Source: Flintibacter faecis (GTDB taxonomy: Bacteria > Bacillota > Clostridia > Oscillospirales > Oscillospiraceae). Taken from it: a stretch of DNA of 64,000 nucleotides. Both the position numbers and the translations under genes were made by a program. The first letter of the stretch is position 1, and the number at the start of each line of letters is the position of its first letter. The stretch is taken from the NCBI RefSeq assembly GCF_014287875.1, contig NZ_JACOPN010000006.1, positions 1 through 64,000 of the forward strand. The letters are read 5' to 3'. Of the stretch, positions 15,646 through 24,009 are shown one piece after another. The notes under the pieces are model-generated. The model was not told the origin of the DNA, did not search any database, and worked only from the letters and a program-made list of their open reading frames with translations.

Positions 15646-18411
15646 TTATCCCGCCACGATATTGGCCCGGCTCTGGCCGGTCCGGTCCTTCTTCACCACG
15701 ATCTGGCGGTCGATCTTCTCCTTCAGCTCGGCCACATGGGAGATGACGCCCACCAGACGGTTGCCCTGGGTCAGGCCGGCCAGCGTGAGATAGGCCTTGT
15801 TCAGGGCCTCCGAGTCCAGAGAGCCGAAGCCCTCGTCCACGAACAGGGTGTCCAGGTGGATGCCGGTGGACATCTGCACCTCGTCCGACAGCCCTAATGC
15901 CAGGGCCAGCGACGCCAGAAAGGCCTCGCCGCCGGAGAGGGTGTTCACGCTGCGGCGGGTGGTGTTGATGTGATCCACGATGTCCAGCTCCAGGCCGCTC
16001 TGACTGCGCTGGTCGCTGGCGTTTTTCCGCCGCTCCAGATCATACTGCCCGCCGGACATCTTCCGCAGGCGGAGATTGGCCCGGTCTAAAATGCGGTCGA
16101 AATAGGCCGCCTGAATATAGGTCTCCAGCATGACCTTGTCCTTGCCGGACAGGGTGCCGTTGGCCGTGTCGGACAGGGCTTTCATCCAGGCATACTGGGC
16201 GTCCAGGGCCGACAGGGCCTGCGCCTTCTTTGCGATGCCCTCCCGGGCGGCGGCGTTGGCCGTCAGGCGGGCGTGGACCGTCTTGGACCGGGCATCCAGA
16301 TCGCCCCGCCGCCGGAGCAGCTCCTCTCTCTGCCGGGTCAGCCCCTCCACGTCCGTCTCCTGGGTCTCCGCCAGCTGTTCTTTCAGCTGCGCTATGGCCG
16401 AGCGCACCGCCGCCAGCTGCTCTTTCCCGGCGTTATAGGCCGTCTCCGCTCGGGTCAGGGCGCTTTTCAGATCCTCCAGCTGCTGTCTGCGGGCCTGGAT
16501 CTCCCGGTTCAAGGTCACCTTGTCGGGATAGACCAGCTTCTCCTCCATGGCGGCCACCTGATCGGCCAGCTCCCGGGCGGCGGCGGTGAGGGCGGCGAGC
16601 TGGCTCTGCGCCTGGGTCAGGGCTCCGTCCTCATCGCTCAGAGCCTTCTCCCGGTCGGGGAGGAGCCGGTCCAGCTGAATTTTTCTGGCCGTCTGTTCCT
16701 CCAACCGGGCCATCTGCCCCGCCAGAGTCTGCAGCTGGCCGTTCAGCTGCTCCGCCTCCGCCTCTCCGGCGGCGGGCACCTGTTCCAAGGGCATCTCTCC
16801 AAACAGGGCGGCGCTCTTCTCCCGGAAGGCGCTTTCCGCCGCCGCGACAGACCCCCGCTGGGCGCTGGCCTGGGCGCTGGTCTTCTCCGTCTGCTTCTGC
16901 GCCCCCTCATAGTCCCCCTTGGCCCGCTTCACGTCGGCCTCGGTGGGGGCCTGCTGGGAGATGACAGCCAGGCGGGGGTGATGCACAGAGCCGCACACTG
17001 GACAGGGCATATCCGGCTCCAGTCCGGCGGCCAGAATGCCCGCCTGCTCGTCCAGAAAGGCCCGCTGCATCCCGTCGTACTGCCGCCCCAGCTGGTCAGA
17101 TCGCCGGGCGGCGGCCAGATAGGCCTGCTGCAGGCGCTCCAGCTCCTGCCGTGCCCGGTCCAGCGCCTTCCCGTCCCGCACCAGCAGGAGCACCTGCTCC
17201 CGGCGCTGGTTCAGGCGCTGGCGCTGATTTTCCAGCCGCTCCCGATCTGCGTCGGCACCCTCCAGCCCCTTCCGCTCCCGGGTCATGTCCTCCAGCTGTG
17301 CGGCCAGGGCAGCCCTGCGCCGTTCCAGGCTCTGCTTGGCCGTTTGGGCCTGGGTCAGACTCTGTTTCTTCTCCTGCAGCGCTCTGCGCTTCTGCTCCAG
17401 GGCGTCGTAGTCGGTCTGCACGGCTTCCAGCCCAGCGATCTGGCGGGCGAGCTGCTCCTGTTCCGGTACGGTGGCCCTGGCCTGCTCCGCCGCCGCCGTC
17501 AGTTGGGCCAGAACGGCAGTGCGCCGCTGCTCCTCCCCGGTTTTTTCCGCCAAGGACTGCTGCGCCCGCCGGCGGGCCTGGGCCTGGGTCAGCCCGGCCA
17601 CCACCTGCTCCATCTCCCGGTCGGTCCGGCTGCTTTGGCCGGTCAGCTCCTCCTGCCGGGCCGTGTCCCGGGTCAGCAGCTCCTCCAGCAGACGGCTCAC
17701 CTCCGCCGTGGGCAGCTCCCCGCTCCGGGCCCGCTCTGCTTCCGCCGCCAGGGGGTCCTCTGGATCCCAGACAATGCTCTCCACAAACTGACGGATGCCT
17801 GCGGCCGTCTGATCCCGCCGGAGCTTCACCTGGGCGGTGCGCTCTTTCAGCTCCTCCTGCAGGGACACATACAGCCCCGTACCGAAGATGTCCCGGAAGA
17901 TCTTCTGCCGCTGCTTGGTGTCCGCCTGGAGCAGCTGGCGGAAGCTGCCCTGGGAGATCATGGCCACCTGGGCAAACTGCTCCCGGGACACGCCGATGAC
18001 CTCCCGGACGGCTCGGTCCACCTCTTTCCATTTTGTCACCACCCGCCCGTCCGGGTAGGTGAGCTGGGCATCCGCCGCCTGGCGGGTGGTCCCTGCGCCC
18101 CGGGTCTTTTTCCGCTGGTACTCCGGGCTGCGGCGGACGGTGTACTCCTTCCCGTCATAGGCGAAGGTCAGCTCCACAAAGGTGGGGGCGTCCAGCCCGG
18201 CGTATTTGGAGCGGAGCATGTCCGCACTCCGGTCCCCGCCGCTGGCCTCCCCGAACAGGGCGAAGGTGATGGCGTCGAAGATCGTGGTCTTTCCCGCCCC
18301 GGTGTCCCCGGTGATGAGATAGAGTCCCCGCTGTCCAAGCTTTGTAAAGTCTAATTCCTGTACACCGGCATAGGGGCCGAAGCCGGCGATGGTCAATTTC
18401 AGCGGTCTCAT
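15646..18411 (-). CDS. sbcC: Exonuclease subunit SbcC, Rad50-like ATPase
   Basis: The 921-residue SMC-like protein has Walker A GDTGAGKTT near residue 35, two long coiled coils, the zinc hook CPVC near residue 468, the signature NTLSGGEAFLASLAL, and Walker B TLFVDEGFGSLD near the end. With SbcD it forms the ATP-dependent nuclease that opens DNA hairpins and removes protein-blocked ends. Length is usual for the family. The ATG overlaps the sbcD stop by 4 nt (ATGA), so the two are translationally coupled. Confidence 0.95.
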   Translation of the reverse strand: MRPLKLTIAGFGPYAGVQELDFTKLGQRGLYLITGDTGAGKTTIFDAITFALFGEASGGDRSADMLRSKYAGLDAPTFVELTFAYDGKEYTVRRSPEYQRKKTRGAGTTRQAADAQLTYPDGRVVTKWKEVDRAVREVIGVSREQFAQVAMISQGSFRQLLQADTKQRQKIFRDIFGTGLYVSLQEELKERTAQVKLRRDQTAAGIRQFVESIVWDPEDPLAAEAERARSGELPTAEVSRLLEELLTRDTARQEELTGQSSRTDREMEQVVAGLTQAQARRRAQQSLAEKTGEEQRRTAVLAQLTAAAEQARATVPEQEQLARQIAGLEAVQTDYDALEQKRRALQEKKQSLTQAQTAKQSLERRRAALAAQLEDMTRERKGLEGADADRERLENQRQRLNQRREQVLLLVRDGKALDRARQELERLQQAYLAAARRSDQLGRQYDGMQRAFLDEQAGILAAGLEPDMPCPVCGSVHHPRLAVISQQAPTEADVKRAKGDYEGAQKQTEKTSAQASAQRGSVAAAESAFREKSAALFGEMPLEQVPAAGEAEAEQLNGQLQTLAGQMARLEEQTARKIQLDRLLPDREKALSDEDGALTQAQSQLAALTAAARELADQVAAMEEKLVYPDKVTLNREIQARRQQLEDLKSALTRAETAYNAGKEQLAAVRSAIAQLKEQLAETQETDVEGLTRQREELLRRRGDLDARSKTVHARLTANAAAREGIAKKAQALSALDAQYAWMKALSDTANGTLSGKDKVMLETYIQAAYFDRILDRANLRLRKMSGGQYDLERRKNASDQRSQSGLELDIVDHINTTRRSVNTLSGGEAFLASLALALGLSDEVQMSTGIHLDTLFVDEGFGSLDSEALNKAYLTLAGLTQGNRLVGVISHVAELKEKIDRQIVVKKDRTGQSRANIVAG

Positions 18412-19544
18412 AGCTCCTCCTCCCGCAGCTTCTTGATGAGCGTCTGGGTAAAGTCCCGCTGTTCCTTGCTCATGGGCTGGTTGTTCTGGGTCTCATACAG
18501 CGCTTCAAACAGCTCCAGCGGCGATTTTCGCTGTACGCTCTGTGCCCGGTCCACGCTCCGGCTGGTCCGGGTGCGGGTGTTGTCATAGCTGAGCTTTAAG
18601 AGGTTGGGGTAGATCTGCCGCAGGCGGCCCAATGCCTCGGGCACGTCCTCCTCGTCGGTGAGGATGATATGGAGATAGTCCTCCCGCTCCCCGGCGGTCT
18701 CCTTCCCCTCTCCGGTAAGCTGGGCGAAGGTCCCCCGCATGACCCGCATGTCGTGCCGGGGCAGGAGCGGGACGGTGTGCAGCTTCAGCTCCCCCTTCTC
18801 CCCCAGCTCCGCCACGGTGACGCTCTTGTAGTGCCCCGCCTCGGAGAAGCTGTATTTCAGGGGGGTGCCGCAGTAGCGGATGCGGCCGGAGCCCACGTTC
18901 TGGGGCCCGTGGAGGTGCCCCAGGGCCACATAGTCAAAGCCGTTGAACACAGCGGCATCCACGTTGTCCGTGCCGCCCACGGAGAGCTCCTCCGACTCGC
19001 AGGTGGCCGCCCCGGTGACGAACTGGTGGCACAGCAGCACGTTCCGTCGGCCGGGGTCGATGTCCATGTGGGCGATGGCCGTCTCCACGGCGTCGGTGCA
19101 GCTGTCGATGGTCTCCTCCGGGTAAAAGCGCCGCACATGGGCGGGCTTTAAAAAGGGCAGCAGCCAGAAGTCCACCGGGCCGTGTTCATCCGTCAGGGTG
19201 ACGGGCGTGATATTCCCGTTGTACACGGGGGACAGATGCACCCCCGCCCCCTCCATCAGCCGGGCGCCGAAGGCCAGCCGCTCCGGGGAGTCGTGGTTGC
19301 CGCTGATGACCAGCACGGGTAGCTTCCGCCGGGCCAGACGGCAGAGAAAGCCGTCAAACAGGGTCACCGCCTCGGCAGAGGGCACGCTTTTGTCATACAC
19401 GTCCCCGGCGATGAGCAGGGCATCCGGCCCCTCTCCGTCCACGATGTCCAATATCCGGTCCAGGATATAGGCCTGGTCCTCCAGCATAGAGACCTCGCCG
19501 ACCCGCTTGCCCAGGTGCAGGTCGGATAAATGGATGAGCTTCAT
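18408..19544 (-). CDS. sbcD: Exonuclease subunit SbcD, Mre11-like
   Basis: The 378-residue metallophosphoesterase shows the full set of metal ligands: HLSDLHLG, GDVYD, GNHDS, CHQF and GHLHGPQ. It provides the Mn-dependent nuclease activity of the SbcCD complex. It is the first gene of the minus-strand operon sbcD-sbcC-(EF-hand protein). A promoter is visible at 19702-19730. The ATG at 19544 has an AAGGAGG site upstream. Confidence 0.95.
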   Translation of the reverse strand: MKLIHLSDLHLGKRVGEVSMLEDQAYILDRILDIVDGEGPDALLIAGDVYDKSVPSAEAVTLFDGFLCRLARRKLPVLVISGNHDSPERLAFGARLMEGAGVHLSPVYNGNITPVTLTDEHGPVDFWLLPFLKPAHVRRFYPEETIDSCTDAVETAIAHMDIDPGRRNVLLCHQFVTGAATCESEELSVGGTDNVDAAVFNGFDYVALGHLHGPQNVGSGRIRYCGTPLKYSFSEAGHYKSVTVAELGEKGELKLHTVPLLPRHDMRVMRGTFAQLTGEGKETAGEREDYLHIILTDEEDVPEALGRLRQIYPNLLKLSYDNTRTRTSRSVDRAQSVQRKSPLELFEALYETQNNQPMSKEQRDFTQTLIKKLREEEL

Positions 19545-19701
19545 GTCTTGTTGCCTCCTTGCTGCGGCCTATCCCCTGCGCCGCAGGCTGTACGCCCGTC
19601 GGCCTCTGCGCGCTCTTCCGGTGGTGCAAAGACAATTTGGGCGAAAAAATCATAAACCGTTAAAAATACGGCGGTATCCCCGCTTCTGAATCTTGTAACC
19701 C

Positions 19702-19730
19702 AGTTTATCACAGCGCAATACCCTCGTCAA
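19702..19730 (-). promoter_or_regulatory. Promoter of sbcD
   Basis: Minus strand TTGACG (19725-19730), 17-nt spacer, TAAACT (19702-19707). The 5' leader is about 150 nt. No known switch was recognised in it. Confidence 0.65.
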
Positions 19731-19769
19731 ACCTGCCAGGCAGAGATCCAGCTGCCGTTTCACATTTCC

Positions 19770-19797
19770 TTGAATTTTCCCCCTGCGATGTTATAAT
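19770..19797 (+). promoter_or_regulatory. Promoter of the aldo/keto reductase
   Basis: TTGAAT (19770-19775), 16-nt spacer, TATAAT (19792-19797). The leader to the start at 19921 holds short dyads but no known riboswitch. Together with 19702-19730 this accounts for the gap between sbcD and the next gene. Confidence 0.75.
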
Positions 19798-19920
19798 ACT
19801 TTTATCAATCATTCGGAGGGCTGGTGCAGACCCTTACCGATGCACCCACCCGCAGGTGGGCCAGCTGCTGGTGGATCGGGCCGGATGATCCGGGACGCTG
19901 CTGCTTTAGGAGGTTTTTCC

Positions 19921-20778
19921 ATGAACATCAAGACGATCACCCTGGCTGTGGGGGATATTGTCCCCGCCCTGGGACAGGGCACCTGGTATCTGGGGGACGA
20001 CCCGGCAAGGCGGGCGCAGGAGGTCTCTGCCCTGCGCACCGGCATGGGCGCAGGCATGCGCCTGATCGATACGGCGGAGATGTACGGCGACGGGCGCAGC
20101 GAAAAGCTGGTGGGCGAGGCCATCGCCGCAGCGCCCCGGGAGGAGCTGTTCCTGGTGTCCAAGGTCCTGCCGGAGAACGCCGGAGAAAACCACATCTTCC
20201 AGTGCTGCGACGCCACCATGAATCGCATGGGCGTGGACTACCTGGACCTGTACCTTCTCCACTGGCGGGGCAGCGTGCCCCTGGCAGAGACGGTCCGGTG
20301 TCTGGAGCAGCTGAAGGAACTGGGCAAGATCAAAAACTGGGGCGTGTCCAACTTCGATATCGGCGACATGGAGGAGCTGTGGCGCATCCCCGGCGGCCGG
20401 AACTGCCAGGTGAACCAGGTGCTCTATCACATGGGCTCCCGGGGCATCGAATATAGCCTGCTGCCCTGGATGCGGGAGCACCGGGTGGCCCTGATGGCCT
20501 ACTGTCCCCTGGCTCAGGGCGGCGCTCTCCGCCGGGGGCTGCTGACCGACCCGGCAGTGCTGGCCGTGGCCGAAAAGCACCGGGCCACCCCCATCCAGGT
20601 GCTGCTGGCCTGGTGCATCCGGGACGGGCACACCATCGCCATCCCCCGCACCGGCCACCCGGATCACACCCTGGAAAACGCCGGGGCCAACGCCCTGCTC
20701 TTAGACGAGGAGGACCTGGCCCTCATCGACCGGCAATATGCGCCCCCCACCCGCAAAATGCCGCTGGACGAACAGTGA
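19921..20778 (+). CDS. Aldo/keto reductase
   Basis: The 285-residue NADPH-dependent oxidoreductase has the family landmarks: LIDTAEMYGDG with the catalytic Tyr, KVLPENAG with the catalytic Lys, DLYLLHWRG with the active-site His, and a C-terminal nucleotide site (IAIPRTGHPDH). The fold is a TIM barrel; the natural carbonyl substrate cannot be predicted. ATG 19921 is chosen for AGGAGG 9 nt upstream and because upstream codons do not match the family. It is monocistronic, ending at the terminator 20788-20825. Confidence 0.92.
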   Translation: MNIKTITLAVGDIVPALGQGTWYLGDDPARRAQEVSALRTGMGAGMRLIDTAEMYGDGRSEKLVGEAIAAAPREELFLVSKVLPENAGENHIFQCCDATMNRMGVDYLDLYLLHWRGSVPLAETVRCLEQLKELGKIKNWGVSNFDIGDMEELWRIPGGRNCQVNQVLYHMGSRGIEYSLLPWMREHRVALMAYCPLAQGGALRRGLLTDPAVLAVAEKHRATPIQVLLAWCIRDGHTIAIPRTGHPDHTLENAGANALLLDEEDLALIDRQYAPPTRKMPLDEQ

Positions 20779-20787
20779 TCTCACAAC

Positions 20788-20826
20788 AAAAGCCGCTCCC
20801 CGGTCTGTGCCGGAGAGCGGCTTTTC
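20788..20826 (+). terminator. Terminator between the aldo/keto reductase and the VWA gene
   Basis: AAAAGCCGCTC and GAGCGGCTTTT, with an inner CCGG/CCGG pairing, form a long hairpin with T-runs that can act on both strands. Confidence 0.88.
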
Positions 20827-20843
20827 TATCAGGTTATTTTACT

Positions 20844-22583
20844 TTACAGCTGCAGCAGTATCTCGCTCAACCGCTTGCCAGCCGAGCCGCCGAAGTCCTC
20901 CGCCCGGCGGATGCGCAGGAAGGCCGAGCCATAGATCATCCGCTCGTTTTCCAGCTCGTCGTCATCCCCCAGGAAGACGCCCAGCACATAGGCCCCGGCC
21001 CTGCGGAGCTTGCGCACCTGAAAACAGGTGTCCCGCACGGCCTCCTCCCCCACATACTTTTTGGGCTTACCTGCCCGGACCCGCCCGCTGACCATGTCGT
21101 TGGGCAGGCCGTCGCTGAAGGCGATGACGATCTTGTGGTCCTCCCGCCGCCGCATCAGGTCCACCCCGGCAGCGGCCAGCGCCAGACCGTCCCGGTTGTT
21201 GGACGTGGCCCGGTACTCCAGTATCCTCCGGTCCGCCGCCGGGCTGTCGTCATAGTCCCGGAAGCGGCGCAGCACCGTGTGGTCCCCATAGGTGCAGTAG
21301 CTCATCACCCGGTGGGGGATATGGATGGCGCTGAGGGCGGCGCTGAACATATAGCTCTGCATGGCCACCATGGCCTGACGGACGGACTGGGAGCCGCTGG
21401 CGTCGATGAGCAGCTCCACCACCACGGTGGAGTCGTCCTGGCGAAAAACCTTCTCGAACAGCTTGGGGTCTTTGCATCGCCCCGCCTTCCACAGGTCCCG
21501 GCTCACCAGTACGCCCCGGTCGGCCCGATAGACCTCCGGCTCGTTTTTCAGGTTCAGGGCGTTGCGGAAGGCCTGGGCAATGCTGCTGATGCCCTGATGG
21601 ACGGCGCTGGCGTGCTCCTCCATCATCTTCTGATTCCCCGCCCGGCTGGCCCGCAGGTTCTCCGCCCGGGCGGACACCCCCTCATAGGCGCTCTCGGGCA
21701 GGCCGTCGGTGAGGAGCAGCCTTCGGTTTTCGTGGATGTCTACGCACACCGTCCGCTCCAGCTCCTCCCGGGCCTGGGCCGTCTGATAGCTGGGGCCGAA
21801 GTTTTTCTCCAGGCTCTCCGGGATGGCCGCCAGAGCGTCCTCCGGCAGCTCGATGCCGTCGGTGAGTACGGCCCCCGCCTTCTCATAGCTCAGCTCCGCC
21901 TGGGCGGGGTCGGGCTCCGGGGGCTCCCCCTCGTCCAGGGGCTGGGCCATGGGGTCGGGGGTCTCGTGGTTGTCCGGCACCGGGTCCTTGTCGTGGTCGG
22001 GGGCAAAAAAGCGGGTGAATATCTTGTGATACAGCAGCACTGCCTGCTCCACCAGGTCCCGGGCATTTTCACACCGGGCGCTGGCCTCCACCAGCTGGAC
22101 AAACAGCTCCACCATGGTGTCAAAGCCGCTGAGGTGGCGGAGAATACGCAGGCTCTCCGGGTCCGCCGCCTGGGGGAACTGCCGGACCATCCAATAGATA
22201 TACATCCAGTTCCGGGAGGTGACCCGCAGATTCAGGGGGTCGGTCTCCAGCAGCTCCCGGGCGGCCTGCTGGGCCATGGTCTGGATGCCGGGGCGCTCCT
22301 CCCGGATGCGCAGCCGCACGGCATATTCCAGACACATATGGGCGATAGGCAGCAGCAGTTCCATGTCATAGGCGGCAAAGCGATACCGCCGCAGCCACAG
22401 ATTCAGCTCGTCCAGCCCGAACACTTTATCCGCACCGCCCAAGACCACGCCCTCATAGGCCGCCGCCATACCGCCCAGTTGACGCACCGGCTCCCCCATG
22501 GTCTTTACAAATTCCGGGATGGGCCGCTGGCTGTGGTCCTCTGACACCGTCAGAAACAGGCTTTCCTCTCTGTCAATGCTCAC
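20844..22583 (-). CDS. VWA domain protein, partner of a MoxR-type ATPase
   Basis: The 579-residue protein has a helical N-terminal half and a C-terminal von Willebrand A domain with an intact MIDAS: LIDASGSQS (D-x-S-x-S), a Thr in the YRATSNNRDG stretch and FSDGLPND. An acidic Pro/Asp/Glu linker near residue 190-220 separates them. MoxR/VWA pairs act as chaperone-like motors that insert metals or remodel enzyme complexes, as in NorQ/NorD and CbbQ/CbbO. The ATPase lies 12 nt upstream on the same strand. No obvious client enzyme is encoded nearby. Confidence 0.85.
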   Translation of the reverse strand: MSIDREESLFLTVSEDHSQRPIPEFVKTMGEPVRQLGGMAAAYEGVVLGGADKVFGLDELNLWLRRYRFAAYDMELLLPIAHMCLEYAVRLRIREERPGIQTMAQQAARELLETDPLNLRVTSRNWMYIYWMVRQFPQAADPESLRILRHLSGFDTMVELFVQLVEASARCENARDLVEQAVLLYHKIFTRFFAPDHDKDPVPDNHETPDPMAQPLDEGEPPEPDPAQAELSYEKAGAVLTDGIELPEDALAAIPESLEKNFGPSYQTAQAREELERTVCVDIHENRRLLLTDGLPESAYEGVSARAENLRASRAGNQKMMEEHASAVHQGISSIAQAFRNALNLKNEPEVYRADRGVLVSRDLWKAGRCKDPKLFEKVFRQDDSTVVVELLIDASGSQSVRQAMVAMQSYMFSAALSAIHIPHRVMSYCTYGDHTVLRRFRDYDDSPAADRRILEYRATSNNRDGLALAAAGVDLMRRREDHKIVIAFSDGLPNDMVSGRVRAGKPKKYVGEEAVRDTCFQVRKLRRAGAYVLGVFLGDDDELENERMIYGSAFLRIRRAEDFGGSAGKRLSEILLQL

Positions 22584-22595
22584 GATGCACTCCCG

Positions 22596-23450
22596 TCACG
22601 CAAATCTGGTCATGACCACGTCCTGGACCAGCTGATGCTCATACTCGTCAAAGCACTTGTTGGTGATGCCCAGGGCGATGGCGTCCTTGGCCGCCATGCC
22701 GTCGGCCATCATGCGCAGGGCGGCCACCATGCCCCGCATATCCACAGGCCGGGTGGAGATCTCCCCGTTCACCGCCTTCTCGTTCAGATCCAGGAACAGG
22801 CCCACGCAGCGCTTCACGTCCTCCTCCGAGGCCCCGGGGGCGTCGGCCAACAGCAGGCGGCGCAGCTGCCCCTCCTCCAGGGTGGGCATACGGATGACCA
22901 CAAAGCGGGAGACCAGGGCCTCGTTCAGCTCCCGGGTGCCCGCATAGCCATAGTTCATGGTGGCGATAAACCGGGTGGCCGGGTGCATGGGGATGGGCTG
23001 ATAGCCGGGCACGTCGATGAGACGGCGATAGTCCAGCACCGAGTGCATCACGGCCATGGCCTCGTTTTTTGCCATGTTGATCTCGTCCAGGATGCAGAAG
23101 CCGCCCTCCTGGGCCGCCTGGGCCACCGGGCCCCGGCGCAGCCGCACCTCGCCGCCGGTAAACGTATCCGTGCCGATCAGGGTGCTGCTGTCCGTGTTCA
23201 CATGGAAGGAGATGTTATAGCTGGGCCGTCCGAACAGCCAGGCCAGATTGTCCGCCAGAATATTCTTGCCCGTGGCCTTCTCGCCGCACAGCAGGACGTT
23301 TTCCCCCTGTAAAAGGGCGGACACGGCCAGGTTCAGGATCTCCTCGCCGATAAACTCCACCGGCGGCTTGGAAATGCGCCCCTGGGCCGCCGGGTCCACA
23401 GGATAGCGCGCCTTGAATCGTTCCAGTTCTGTCTTTAATTCTTCTCTCAT
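22596..23450 (-). CDS. MoxR family AAA+ ATPase
   Basis: The 284-residue protein has a Walker A variant GEKATGKN (Asn where Thr or Ser is usual), Walker B FCILDEINMAK, a sensor stretch FIATMNYGYAGTRELNEAL and an Arg finger region SRFVVIRMP. ATG 23450 is chosen for GGAG 6 nt upstream. It is the upstream partner of the VWA protein. The pair probably uses ATP to remodel or activate another protein. The Walker A change is seen in some MoxR subfamilies and need not abolish ATP binding. Confidence 0.88.
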   Translation of the reverse strand: MREELKTELERFKARYPVDPAAQGRISKPPVEFIGEEILNLAVSALLQGENVLLCGEKATGKNILADNLAWLFGRPSYNISFHVNTDSSTLIGTDTFTGGEVRLRRGPVAQAAQEGGFCILDEINMAKNEAMAVMHSVLDYRRLIDVPGYQPIPMHPATRFIATMNYGYAGTRELNEALVSRFVVIRMPTLEEGQLRRLLLADAPGASEEDVKRCVGLFLDLNEKAVNGEISTRPVDMRGMVAALRMMADGMAAKDAIALGITNKCFDEYEHQLVQDVVMTRFA

Positions 23451-23552
23451 AACGCACTCCGTCTCTGCCCTGTCAAGGCAGCTGTTTTGCAAGTTCGATT
23501 ATACCTTTGGGGCAAATGGTTGTCAATGGCGCAGAAAATATGCCCTCCCCTC

Positions 23553-23602
23553 TTGACAATTATCTTCTACGTCTGTAGAATATAATCAAACTACAACTGT
23601 AG
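23553..23602 (+). promoter_or_regulatory. blaI promoter with two BlaI-type operators
   Basis: TTGACA (23553-23558), 17-nt spacer, TAGAAT (23576-23581). The dyad TTCTAC-GTCT-GTAGAA (23565-23580) overlaps the spacer and -10 box. A second dyad CTACAACTGTAG (23591-23602) lies at the start of transcription. TAC/GTA dyads of this type are the binding sites of BlaI/MecI/CopY repressors, so the operon is probably autoregulated. Confidence 0.82.
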
Positions 23603-23631
23603 AAGATATTCACAGAAGGGAGGATAGCGCT

Positions 23632-24009
23632 ATGACCCGTGACGTGAAACGCCTGCCGGATGCGGAGCTGGCGGTGATGCAGGCCCTTTGGGCCTGTGAG
23701 GCTCCGGCGGGACGGAGCGACCTGGAGGGCGTTTTGCAGAGCACCCACCCCATGGCCGCCACCACCCTGCTCACCCTGCTGTCCCGGCTGGGGGACAAGG
23801 GCTTTGTCCGCAGCGAGAAGGTCGGGCGCAGCGCCCGATACACCCCCCTGGTCTCTCAGGAGGACTATCTGGCCGGGCAGAGCCGCCGGTTTTTGGACCA
23901 GCTGTGCGGCGGCAGCCTGTCCACCTTTGCCAACGCCCTGTGCAGCAGCGGGCTCACCCGCCGGGAGCTGGATGAGCTGCGCGACCTGTTGAATGGAGGG
24001 AAGTTATGA
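23632..24009 (+). CDS. BlaI/MecI/CopY family repressor
   Basis: The 125-residue winged-helix protein shows the family core: LPDAELAVMQALWA, TTLLTLLSRLGDKGFV and a RYTPLVSQEDYLA stretch. The C-terminal helix forms the dimer and carries the site that the partner protease usually triggers for cleavage. GGGAGG precedes ATG 23632. The two palindromes upstream should be its operators. The stop overlaps the start of the M56 peptidase gene (ATGA). Confidence 0.93.
   Translation: MTRDVKRLPDAELAVMQALWACEAPAGRSDLEGVLQSTHPMAATTLLTLLSRLGDKGFVRSEKVGRSARYTPLVSQEDYLAGQSRRFLDQLCGGSLSTFANALCSSGLTRRELDELRDLLNGGKL

Noticed and set aside
16273..18354. Plus-strand frame of 693 residues opposite sbcC
   Set aside because: Shadow of sbcC, rich in Leu, Gly and Gln, with no start signal or motif.
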